Part shown: positions 34,801 to 46,193 of the stretch, in pieces | Layout of the letters: each line of letters opens with the position of its first letter | Numbering within the stretch: the first letter of the stretch is position 1 | Program-made: the position numbers and the translations under genes | Origin: Callaeas wilsoni | Lineage: Eukaryota; Chordata; Aves; Passeriformes; Callaeidae | Direction: 5' to 3' | DNA: 64,000 nucleotides | Assembly (NCBI GenBank): GCA_013398955.1 | Contig: VWPU01013471.1 | Location: 62,001-126,000, forward strand | Notes under the pieces: generated by a model | Told to the model about the DNA's origin: nothing | Database searches by the model: none | The model's input: the letters and a program-made list of their open reading frames with translations, nothing else

Positions 34801-37385
34801 AAACTTCCCATTACAAGAACAGAACCTGCTACTCAATCAGTGGTATCTGTAAGTTAGTAAATTTAGGAGAATGTAAATTTGCTCTGGCAGAAAGTATGCC
34901 AAGACCTGTTGTAACAGTTAAGCACAACAGATTAGTGGTTTAATTTACTGGCAAACGTGTAGCCCATGGGTTCTACTTTGCTCAGCCGTGGGAAAAGCCT
35001 TGGTTGTCAGTTCTTCTTCTTGCCAGGGGAGAAGTGACGACAGCTGAAGATTTATTTGTCTGTCACACTTCTCTCCTATGAATGAGGAAGGAGTCCAAAG
35101 GGATGATTAAATAAGCAGAATTACTTAGAGGAGATATGTGAAAGGGCAGAGGAAACTGAGGTAGAGCTTTCCAAAAGCTAACCTAACTGGTGGAGAAAGA
35201 AACTTCCTAACAGTGACAACTATACAGAGACCAGGGAGCAGACATAGGAGACTATTCCTGCTGGAAAAGAAAATCACTATGAGATAGGAAGAGCTGGGAA
35301 CAAGGCAGGCAGTCCTCAGAAGACCAAGAGTGTAGTTTTCAGCTGAATTCAGACTGTGAACACAGCTAGTATAGGGAGCACCACCATACAACTTGTCTCT
35401 TGAGGTCTTTTATGCAGCCTCTGTTCCAAAATACTCAGCCAGATTTTACCATATGAAAATAAAGGCAGCTGATTTGGTACAAAATTCAAGCAGTTAAGAT
35501 GCTTTTGTATCAGATTTTATCCTGTTTTCACCCCTATCTGCTAAGGTATTTACAGCTATTGCAGTAGTTGAAGGCTTTCTTTGTAGAGTTGCACCATGGC
35601 ATGTGACTCTTGCATGGTGTTCTGTCAGTTCACTGAGCACTGCAGGTACCTGGCTGGAGTCTGCTTCCCAGGCCCTTCCGCAGGAAGGTTAGGACCACAC
35701 AGGCAGGAAATGGGACTTTCGTGGGAAGGGAGAGCTGGTATGCAAGAAGGAATAAGTAAGAACAAGCTCTTTAGAAAACCCTGAAATTAACTTCCTTTGA
35801 ATCAAAGACCCAATAAATTGCAATTTTGCTCACATTCAGTAGACTTCTCTGCATCAAAGCTTACCAGCATCTGTGTACATACACGTGTATAAATACAGGT
35901 GTAAACCTAGAAAGCACCCTTGCCCTCATACTCAGCTGTCCTTTGCAGTGCTCATGTGTACTCAGCACACTGCTTGAATTCACTCATTTGTATGCTGATA
36001 AGGATGGAGTAAGGAGTTGCACAGGGCAGAAGAGACGTCTGCGTTGGACTTGAATAAATCTTTCAAATCCAGGCTGTGAGCTAGAGAAGTATTATCAAAT
36101 TAAATATTATATTGTGCAGTGAATTACTGCAAATGTTCAGAGTATTACATCGAAGAGGAAGAATGCAGCACCCTTTTTTTGACAACAAACTGGACATAAT
36201 TTACAGTTAGTGCTATATTCTGTGGCTAGACTATTGTTTTTTCTGTTCATGGCCTGGATTGACAGAAGATTGTGTAGGGATAGATAACATTACTCTAAGT
36301 TTGAGGAATTAAGCCTCGTAGAGGGTCAGACTATATTAGCTGAAGCACTAGCAATTTGTTGAGAGTACCGACCTGCGCCCAGTGCTACTAGATGGCTTGG
36401 GGCAGGAAGAAAACTCAATTCTGCCTGATTGAATGACACCCTGCACAAAATTTAGCACTGAATCTGAAAGAACTTTCCATAACTGATTAGATGCCTTATC
36501 AAAATGCATTTAAAATCTTGCCTTTGGAAAGTCTGATTTTGCAGTTTAATGTTAGGATCTAAGAACAGCCCAAAAATGCTCCCCTAGCTGATATACCTAT
36601 TTTTTGCCCACTGACACAGATCCCAAGAACCAGATGATTTCTGATGTATTTGTTCTTACAAGTCCACAGTGGAAGGCTTCATGCTACGCATTGGCAAAGA
36701 GGGACAGAGAATCTTGTGTGGGTGATTTTACTGCGCAATCACTTGAGTAGAAGGAACCAAAGGGATATAACCATGCAAACTGTAATTTTTATTGTTTTAT
36801 GCTGTGATAACAAGGGGTTTAAAACGAAGTTTGTGGTGTGGGACAAAGCCAAGATTTTCCGGAGCCTTAAATAGCGTGCAGACTTCTGGATCACCTTACT
36901 CTGAAAAATAATGAGCTGGATGGCTAGAATGAAACACAAGAGAATTTGTTCTAAGTGAAATACTCTTGACACGTAAAGATATCACATATGTACTTTTTCC
37001 CTGATCAGTGTGACAGTCATAAAGTTGTGCTAATATTGCAACTATGCTGATCAGTCCCTTACTGCCCTTCCAACTCTCTCGAACAGTACCTGCCAAGGAG
37101 TACCTGGAGGGTCCCCTGCAGCACTGATTACAGAGTGACCTGCCATGCTGCCAGCACATATGAGAGAGAGCCCAGGTGTGCCACCACTGCTGGGGCATGG
37201 GGCCCTGGCAAGCTCAGTTGTGTCCATGAAGCTGTTAGGACACATGCACCTTCCTTCTCACCCTCAGCTCTGTCAAAGGAAACAAGATATTTCAAAACAG
37301 AGGCACACATGAGCTAGTGGATAAATGTAAAATCTCTTCTTTTGATTAGAGCCTAACCAGTAATTTCATCCCTGCATTCTCCCTC

Positions 37386-37403
37386 TTTTTTTTTTTTTTT
37401 TTT
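37386..37403. repeat. 18-base T homopolymer
   Basis: A simple T run within a pyrimidine-rich context. It could be a minus-strand poly-A tail, but no retrocopy is recognisable beside it. Confidence 0.9.
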
Positions 37404-37429
37404 AATGTCTCTTCTGAAAGAGCTTAAGA

Positions 37430-37760
37430 AGGAGTCTTTAATTAACCAGTAAATAGAGTCTCTTGCCACTAAGGAGTAGATTTAGAAGATCCCTCTAATT
37501 ACTGGAACCAGATTGATTGCAAATACCAGTTTGCTCCCTGTTCAAGTGAAGTTCTTGTAAAGTGTTACAAAAAGCTTTCATTTGCATCATCCCTCCACTC
37601 CAACCAACATTGCTATTACATAAAGGGAGGACTTGTTTAAATCCATATGTTCATATAGTTCAGTTGTTTGAACTGGAAAGGCAGGAGAAATTGGATTCAC
37701 ATGACAGCTCATGAAATTTAAAGTGGTATTCTCACAGCTGATTTCTTGTCATGTGACTAA
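37430..37760. promoter_or_regulatory. Candidate distal regulatory element
   Basis: Non-repetitive sequence with a palindromic TTAATTAA (37,438-37,445), a TAATTA (37,497-37,502) and evenly mixed composition, bounded by a T run on the left and a CR1 fragment on the right. It resembles developmental enhancers in gene deserts. No conservation evidence is available here. Confidence 0.2.
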
Positions 37761-37923
37761 CGTCTCGCAGTGTGTCTTGATGGTCGAACTGAACAAGTCA
37801 GAAGTTGACCAAGAACCATGTTATATTAAATGAACTCTCTAAGTCAAGATTTATAAGTAATTTGGAGAACTTTCTCACTGACATTTTTCTAGAACTGCTA
37901 CCTTGAGCTGTTTTTCCTGTCTA

Positions 37924-38180
37924 ACAGAATTATGGAATCATTTATGTTAGTGAAGACCTCTGAGATCACTGGGTTCAACCTTGTCAACTAGACTATGACA
38001 GTAAGTGCCACATCCAGTCATTTCTTGAACACGAGTCTTCAAGTAAGCACTGAGGGCTCTCAATATATTGCTATTTTCCTCCCATGCTTTGTCCCCACTA
38101 CTTAGGTAAATAAATTTATGTTAATTTAACTTCTCTTAATGCCCTTCCTTTTTGGAATCATCTGGTTTAAATTTTGCTTA
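37924..38180 (-). mobile_element. Diverged CR1 LINE fragment
   Basis: The + strand reads as a diverged reverse-complement CR1 end: ACAGAATTATGGAATCATTT, then AAGACCTCTGAGATCACTGG and GTTCAACCTTGTCAACTAGA. The first 80 bases match well. After about 38,060 similarity fades, so the right limit is approximate. It is older than the fragment at 31.2 kb, judging by the number of changes. Confidence 0.65.
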
Positions 38181-41100
38181 CCTGCTTAGTATGAAACAAG
38201 TCTTCTCTGCCTGACTGTATAAGGAAGTCACAAGTCATTAACAGCTTGTGTTAAACTACATGGTGGGAATACACAATCTGCCTACAATGATATGTTTTGC
38301 TAAGGTGGGAAAAAATGTACTGAATGCTGCAAACTAAGAATGATGATTGATCTAGGGAGATAGCTGAAGGACTTTGCCCTGTCCCAAAAATCATTTACGG
38401 TTGCCTGGAGAACGTCCAAACTAATGTAAAATTCTTCCATTTGAATCATCAGACCCCCTCCAGCAGCAGCTTCACTGGAGCTTGCTCTCAATGCCAGGAG
38501 CTGTTGTTAGAACAGGTTTGACCAGTTACTGCAATTCAGAGAACTGTTTAAATAGTTATATACTAGTGTTGCTGGATTAATCTGTGTGAAAATACCCCTA
38601 TTGCTTCAGTCACCTGAAGTGTTCTAAGAGAAACCTTTACCTCTGATCCAGGAGTTATTGAGCAGCCTTGGTGCCTGGGTTTAGCAGGTTTAGCACCCAA
38701 ACACTGTGTCAGGAGCAGCAGTGCCCAAATTCCCAGCTCTACAAACATGGGATTGAGAAGAACTAACGGAGTGGGAAGAAAATGTTTAACTGAAACAGCT
38801 ATGGAAGAACAGGAGGAGATCCTGTGGTTCTTTCTGCAGGAGAATGCGTTCCTGCTCTTTCTCTCTCTCTTGCTTAAGGGTGTATGTCAGTCAGCTCTGC
38901 TTTTGGATATAATTCCAAAACAGCTAGTAAATAATGAGCTGTGGAGGACAAGGCTTAGCAATGGCCAGATTATAGAAGGAAAAGATAGAGGGGATCAATG
39001 GCTGTTGATCAGGAGCAATTCACAGACAGGGAAGGGAACACAGCGGAGGCATTCAGTACTAGGTGTAGAACAACACAAACAGAAAAGATCAAGGCCTTCT
39101 GGGGTTAATGGTTGCAGTATCTCTATCTATTACTAAATACAACAATGGCAAAATGTAATCTGTTATTGTTGTAATACCATATGTCAGTATAACTCACCTC
39201 TCAGCATGCAGATATTTCAACCTACACCTAGACCAAGATGTCCAGCATAAGAAACAAGAAAACAACAAGTGTTTTCATATGTCAGAGCATAAGAAAACAG
39301 TGGAAAGATCAAGTGGAGATACATTTTGGGGGTTCTGCTGTTATAGTGCTCTGAAGGAATAACAGACATCAGGCTATCACTATTGATTCTTAAGTGCTTT
39401 TTGTGATGCCTATTGATGCATTTCCAGTTCTTTTATTCCTCCTTATGGGGGAATGTGATGGGAATGTTGTACTTTTCTTGTTTCTCCAAAATCTGCTCAG
39501 AATCAAATAGACTGAAAGCAGATCAGTGGATACGTCAGCCTCTTATTTGGCCTATAACCTAGGTATTGGCAGTGATGTCTCTCACAGATTTTATCTCACA
39601 GATCTCTTCAACAAGCACTTGAGGTCCTAATAGATTATTCCAGACTTCATAGTGCAAATATTGATGTGTACTTTATTCTCAAAGGAATTATGATCAAGTT
39701 TTCACTAGAGGAAGAAAAAGGCTAACAGCTGAAACTGATTTTCTTAGATAAAACAATAGCAGAAAGGTTAGTGGCTTAGTCTCGGGGCTCATGAATCTCT
39801 TCTTAGAATTGTCTGAATTCTTGTTTCTCATATGTAAACTGAAAATGGATTTCCCAGTAGGGTGGTGTTAATACAGCAGAACTGCATGAGAGTTCTCAAA
39901 CAGTGGATATATGAAGAAGTCACTGAAGATAACAGGTTACTGTACATCATCTGATCAGCACACTCCCACGCCTGCTCCTCCTCCATGGTCAGGGTGAGCT
40001 AGTTTGAAATTGTGTGCCCTTTGAAGAAAGATGGATGAACTAGTTTTCATTTGCCCAGTGGTATTGTGAGATGAAAACACCCATAAAGGGGCAGTTCCTG
40101 TGGGAAAAAATTGACTGCTAGCTTACTGTCCAATGGCTATATGTTACATGTCCTTCTGCACAGGATCATCCACTGGAGCACAAAACAGAGTTCAGAAAAT
40201 AGTAATGCCTATGGCAGCTGTGCTGTGTTGCATTTCTGTCACATGTGAAGTGGTCCCTAGTTGTGGTTACTGCTTCCGATACATTCTCTCTTGACGAGTG
40301 GAAAGATGTATACTTCTGGGGCTATTAACCCAGCTGACTCTGAGAAGATCACAAAAACAGCAGCCACCACAATGCCTGCTCTGTGTCATTTAGTATATTG
40401 GCTGCCAATGGTCTTTAAGCATATACTCCATACAAAGGAAAGCACAAAGGATTCCTCAGCTCTTTGAATCTTTTAAAATACTGCAACTATTTCCATCTTA
40501 TAAATTTGCTCTTGCTTAGTCCTATCCTAATTGTGATCATGCTGGCTAGATAAGCTATTGGTCTTTCATCTATATAATATGCTTTTGGCCTGAGGCAAAA
40601 CTAGAGTTGCTCAGAAATGTCAGAAGAACCAAACTAAAATAAACATCCACTTCTGATGTAGTTTCTCCAAGGCTTTCCTTTGTGTGTAAAATATTCAATC
40701 TAGCTGAAAGCTGCGGTAACTTCTTCAGGCAGTGGCTTTTGCTTTCCTTTAGAAGAAGACTATTACAAGGATTATCAGTTGAAGCGACAAGGTGCTTATT
40801 CTGCTCTCATTTCCACCAGCCTGGATCAGGACTAATTCTATCGACTTCAAGGATTTAGTCGCTGTGAGGGAAGAATGTGGGTGAAAAGGTGCTCATAAAG
40901 CTGCAGCAGCATTTTGATGCCGATTAGCACTGTTAAGCACTAGCAATCTGCTGTTGCCAGCCAGCGGCTTTCTAGAATTAGCCAGAGTGCTCTGAGCACA
41001 GCAACAGTCAAGAGTTCACTTGCATGAGGGCAGTGCTTTTAAAGGGATGTTTGATAAAATGTATACCAGAGTCATTCCCTCCATTTGTATTGCCTTTTGA

Positions 41101-41471
41101 AAATCCACTTCTTCTGTTCTGTTTTGTTTATATGTTTCTCAAGCATTGATCTTTACAGTGGAGTTTAACATTTCACTTCCTATCTTACTTCCATCCTGTC
41201 AAATAAAGTTTCAAATAACTGGAACCACTTGTCTTTCATGATCAAAGTGATAGAGAGGCTTGTGTTCTCAAGCTTTCTTGGCAATATGTCAAGAACAAAC
41301 CCTTCTTGTGCGTAATATATAATAATATGGTTTGTTGCACGGTTATATTTGTTTGAAGAAATGGTAACTGCATAGCTTTTAGGAAGACCATGAGAAATAT
41401 AATTAAAGAAATACAAGAAAAACTAAAATCAGACATAGAGGGACTTCATTTTGCTATAGGGAAACAACAGA
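38181..41471. other. Gene-poor interval, part 3
   Basis: No coding gene recognised. A 129-codon ORF at 38,747-39,136 has no recognisable domain. The stretch at 40.7-41.06 kb is described separately. Confidence 0.55.
40735..41060. promoter_or_regulatory. Candidate distal regulatory element
   Basis: A balanced-composition, repeat-free block with several isolated CpGs (AAGCGACAAG, CTATCGACTTC, TTTAGTCGCTGTG, GATGCCGATTAG, CAGCGGC) in DNA otherwise nearly free of CpG. Retained CpGs and even composition suggest constraint. It lies about 16 kb past the ENC1 polyA site. This is inference from texture only; cross-species alignment would settle it. Confidence 0.3.
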
Positions 41472-41545
41472 TTAATGAACTGTAAGGTCAGCTAGGACCT
41501 TATGATCTCTAATTTGACTGGCTGTATAATTTAGGCCACAGTATG
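41472..41545 (-). mobile_element. Ancient CR1/L3-like LINE remnant
   Basis: The series TAAGGTCAGCTAGGACC, TTATGATCTCTAATTTGACT and TTAGGCCACAGTATG matches, with changes, the widespread sauropsid CR1-type end (aggtcagaagggacc, atgatcatctagtctgac, caggccacagaat). It is only about 75 bases and strongly diverged, so it predates modern bird CR1 activity. Confidence 0.55.
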
Positions 41546-43420
41546 TTTTTTAGTATTTCTTGCAGTGGGAATTACTTGTCACCTTCATAAAATTTCCCAG
41601 TTAGTGATATTGCTTAGTAATTAATTTAAAATCAATTGCAATAATATAAAATGCAGAGTAAATTTACCAGTTATTTTCCTGATTTCATATGCTGTGGGGT
41701 CAGTGACCTGCAAAACCTTTATGATCCCTGTGTTGTGAGAAGAACTCAAGGGCTGAAGTCATGGTGCCCTCTGAGTCTCAAGAAAATCTACAGGTCAATA
41801 ACCTTTTATTTCTGACCTTTTAACTGGCTCTAGTGGGCCATGAAGACCGAAATGCCAACTCTTTCAGATTCCTGGGAAGCTTCAAGCCTCTTGAATCTAA
41901 TTCTCTCTGAGAGTTTTGCTCTCATATATTCAGGTCACTGATATTGCAAAAGCAACTTGCAACCATGTGCAAGGGGGAATATTTGGGGCATCCAGGGTTG
42001 GGTAGCTAGTGCTACACAGCTAACTCAAGGCAGTCGGGTAGCTCAGGAGCCACTCTTCTGCCTGAGAGTAACTCATAGCCTGGTCTCACCTAACCACGTC
42101 TTTCCAGGGAGAACAGGGATGCAGATTCCTCATGTGTTTTATCTGGACGAGGCCAGTCCATTCACTGGTCTCAAAGCAGCTTCTCTCCCACTCTGCTGTG
42201 TTCTCCATTATAAACTCCACTACTTCCATTTTAGTGATTCTATATTTTCCTTTCTTTCTAGGAATGGCTTCTCTAACTATGCTAAAATCCATTGTCTATT
42301 CTCCTAACCTTTCCATTAATTTCTATTTTGCAGGCTTACAAATGTTATAAATTGTCTCAGGGCTGTTTTGAAGACAACTTCAAGATATGTTGACTTTGAG
42401 GGACTGAGGGGTGAAATTCTAATTTTGTTCAATGCCACCAACATGCAGCCACTCTATTGGTGGAGAAAAAGGCCACATAAAAGAATGAACAGAATATCCT
42501 TTTTATGGACAAAAATATCAAGGAACAACCTTTTCCCCCCCCCCCCGCTTTTTTCCTTTCTCTCCACTTGAAAATTGTCTTGAAATCAAATAGGATCCAT
42601 GTTTTAGAATCTCTCCACCTAGCAGAATGAAAATCATGGGTTACTGCAAGGGCTGAAACCAGGAGTTGAGCTCTTTGAGACTTGTCTCTTGTTCACTTGT
42701 TCTTGTTTTGAACACATGCATGCAGATTCACGTACACATACATCCATGCTGAATGGGGATACACTGTCATGCAGAGTCAAATTCTTTTATTCTGCTTTTC
42801 CTTCACTATCAGTTGCAGGAACCATTGTCATATTGCAGGTTAATGGTGTCCCTCCTGTCTCAGAGAGAAGGGGCCCCACAGAAATGGCAACACCAATTTA
42901 CACTGATTGCTCCCAAGCAAAAGTATGAAGGAGTATGAAAGTTTAGGGCTTCATCAGAGATCTCCCTCAAAACCCAATCCTATCAGGCACTGAGGCTGAA
43001 ATCTTGCTGGTGTTGCAGCTGAAGAATGTTCTGCAGAGCACAGAGGGCCAATTCACTTGTGTGCACTCAGGTGGATCACAGGTACTTTGTAAGTGCCTGC
43101 AGCAGCATTCGTGTAGAGGGAATAGCATTCCAGAGTTATGGCTGTAATTTCACAACAGATCAGCTGCTGACCTATGCTCCTATGTTGGCTGTTCTGTAAG
43201 GCCTCCTTCTTTTTCAGTATAAATACGTGAAAGAGACTGTGCTGCCATACCTGGATCCATGAAGCTTTCCTTAAAACTGAGACGCTGAATCCTACTTGCA
43301 ATTTTAAAATTTACTTCCCCTTCATCTTTGTACTTTGAGATAACCGGAACATGTATTGAACTGAGTTGTGGAAGATTAGGAAAAGTTATTTTTGCCATTT
43401 AAAGAGAATGTGGCATGTCC
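41546..43420. other. Gene-poor interval, part 4
   Basis: No coding gene recognised. Contains a C12 run at 42,535-42,546. The 116-codon ORF at 41,957-42,307 has no domain I recognise. Confidence 0.55.
42535..42546. repeat. 12-base C homopolymer
   Basis: A pure C run followed by GC and a T run. It is prone to sequencing and assembly error, so the local length is uncertain. Confidence 0.9.
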
Positions 43421-43553
43421 GTGGTGGGATGTTTTTCAGAACAGGTTAGACAAACATCTGTCAGGAATGGTTTAGGTGAGCTCTGCTTGCCTTAGGGCAG
43501 GGCGACAGATGAGGTGACCCCTTCCAGCCCATTCCAGCCCTATTTTGTACAGT
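43421..43553 (+). mobile_element. CR1 LINE 3'-end fragment
   Basis: Sense-oriented CR1 3' UTR: GTTTTTCAGAACAGGTTAGA, then CAAACATCTGTCAGGAATGG and TTTAGGTGAGCTCTGCTTGC, a G-rich CAGGGCGACAGATGAGGTGA, and CCCCTTCCAGCCCATTCCAG ending near TATTTTGTACAGT. A short duplication of TTCCAGCCC near the end (43,522-43,540) sets it apart from the consensus. It is 5'-truncated, with no coding part left. Confidence 0.88.
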
Positions 43554-46152
43554 CCCCTGTTCCTTTATTGGAATGCATTCAGTGTCCAGTTTGTGCAGAA
43601 CAATTCATATGTTCAGTGTGGCAGAAGAGCCTGAGTTCCCTGAGTACTGGCCAGCTCTACGGGACTGAGTGCACTGTGAGACTCTGTGCTCAGTGCTGCT
43701 CTGGCAGGAGGTACTTTCAGTGTAGTTACTGCTTTCAGCGCAGTCATTCCTGATGGCTCATAAGGAAAAAGGCAGCTGGCTTCACTGTCAGGAGCCTGGG
43801 GTTGGAACGACTATTCCACATGCTGCAAAATTGCCTGTTGTGGCTATTTGGGGACTTACTAGTCTCAAGGCTCAAGAAGACCAACTTTCTACAGTTGCAG
43901 TTCTGGGTTGTGGGTCATTGGAGCATGTCATAAGAGTAATTAATTGATCTATTCTGGCTATCTGGGTCACTGAAAACCAGTTAATTCCTAGGGAGTGTTT
44001 CAGGGCCGAGGGATCCTAAAACCTCTATAGCCCTTTTGTGATGCACTAAATGCCTGGAGGAGTCTCATCTGTGACAGCTCAGCGCTATGTTTCCGTCCTG
44101 TTCTGAACTGTGGGCATGCTGGAACAGGTTGGGGTGGGCAGCAGTCTGTCCAGACTTATTGTTGCAGTTCTTGGGCCAACTCCAGGACTGAAGCATGACA
44201 GGACACTCCATCTTTATACACCACCTCCTTACGGGTACGCCGATCATGATATTTAGTTTAATTGAGGAACAAATCTGTTTTGTTTTCAAAGTTGTATCAA
44301 GGACTGGATCTTCTTTGGAATGCTCTTGAAATAATCTGGATCTCTTTAAAAGAGCCACACAACTCTCAAAGTAGGATAATCTTGAGGTACCACTTGGTTT
44401 TGAGTTCTAATATGCTGTGATTTTTTAATGGAGATAGGTATATCTTGTACTGGCCCAGCCTACTGTTTATGCAGATAGAGTCTAAACCAGAGCCTCCTGA
44501 GACATATGACAGCTTTTCCATGGACTTTGGTGGGATGCCAGGAACATTGCTGCTGGAGACAAACTGCTATTTCATTGGAAAAAGCCAGGGCTTTAACTTC
44601 AAGGACTTGCACACACAGTCAAGGACACTTTATTTGCATGACAAGCTCAACGGTTTCAGCAAAATGTAAGGATAAACTTCTGCCTAGCTCCTTTGTAAGA
44701 GAAAATTCTTTAAAAGATTGAGTTGGAAAAATTTTCTGTAATTAGAAACATTATTGTAAAATTCTGATTTATTGAAAAGGAATCTTTCTTAAGAAACACA
44801 GCGACTCTGTTGAAGGCATAGCTAGCAAAGGCTTCTCACAAAGGATTGGAACTTCATGAGTGGGCGCTGGAGAAAAGGAAGAGGAAGAAATGGAGGAGCA
44901 CATACAGCTGACTACTGATCAGATCAAAGATCGTATTTTTTGTCACGTTGAATCTAGATGCCTATGAAAAGAAGTTAAGAACATGGAATACATATGGTGA
45001 GCCTTCTTTGCATACTCCCCATTGAAAGGCAATAAGAAGAGAGAGAAGATGAGCACATTCAAGTCAGACGGCAGCCCAGGGGTAAGGGCTCTTACCATCA
45101 GGTCCTGAGCCTGGCCTCAGATCAGGTATAACAAAAGCTTGCAGTCTGGGCTTCCCAGCAAATAAGTGCCATGAAGAGTGTCACTGACTGTGTGTGAGTG
45201 CGTCTTTAGCTTTCATCAAACATTCACTCAGATTTAAAAAGAAAACATTTTCCAAAACTGTTCAGTTCCTCAGAATGTAGAATTTGCATGCTGTGGCCAG
45301 TTCTGGGCTTGTTCCACCACAACTCTCACATGCAATCATGCTAGAATCAGAAGTACCTTTCCCACTAGGGTGGCAGGGAGCTTTGTACAGGAATGCTGTC
45401 TCGATCATCTCCTTTGCTCTTCCCCATCAGATCGTCAGATAAGTTTCTTCCTCATGCTCTTGGGTGTGGTGGTACTATATCAAAGAAGACCATTAGCACC
45501 TTTGATACAAAGGCAGTGCAGAAGTGTCATCTGCTTGGGTAAGAGAACAGTACCTATTAATAACGAGTAAATATTAAAAGCAACATCTATCACAGTCTGG
45601 GCAAATGATTTGCACAGTTTTTAATAAGTGGGAACATACAAGGACTGGGAAATCTGGATTTCTCTGGCAAGCTCCGAGGCATGTCCATTTGTGTTGTTAC
45701 CTATTTTCACTGCTGGACCACCACACTGTTTCTCACCTCAGTTTGATTCGTTCCTCAGTGTTTCAGGTAAGACATTTCATTGGCCTGGTGACATATGCTG
45801 CGTGTGACAGCAAGAAATCAAAGATTTTGGAACAAAGAATCTATGGGGAATTATAGCAATATCATATTACTATGGTGGGCTACTTTTCTGATATCTTTGA
45901 GTATGTATTTTCCTGTATAATACTTTTGTGCTACATCTTATATAAGTGAAGGACACAACAAGAAAGTATGTGTCCCTTTTGCCATCCCCATTTAGCACTT
46001 TTTTTTTGTTGCTATAAATTCTGATGTGTATCCAGCAGTAGAAAAACTGAAAAGTGATGTGTTGCTAATCATGCAACAGCATGGATCTAAATGTCTTTAA
46101 TTTCCAGCCGGCTTTAGAGTGACATCTTGGAACACAATATTGTTGGGCCTGC

Positions 46153-46193
46153 AGTTAATATGTATAGTCTATAGTTAATATATATAGACTATA
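46153..46193. repeat. Two-copy 20-base tandem repeat that also forms an inverted repeat
   Basis: AGTTAATATGTATAGTCT at 46,153 recurs 20 bases later as AGTTAATATATATAGACT with two changes. The changes create 11-base perfectly complementary arms TATAGTCTATA (46,163-46,173) and TATAGACTATA (46,183-46,193) around a 9-base loop. Confidence 0.8.

Larger units (their letters stand above)
31829..37923. other. Gene-poor interval, part 2
   Basis: No coding gene recognised. It has C9A7 at 32,861-32,876 and an 18-base T run at 37,386-37,403. The stretch 33,380-33,560 and the TAATTTAATTAAATTA block near 33,834-33,848 are non-repetitive and could belong to a distal regulatory element. Confidence 0.55.
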
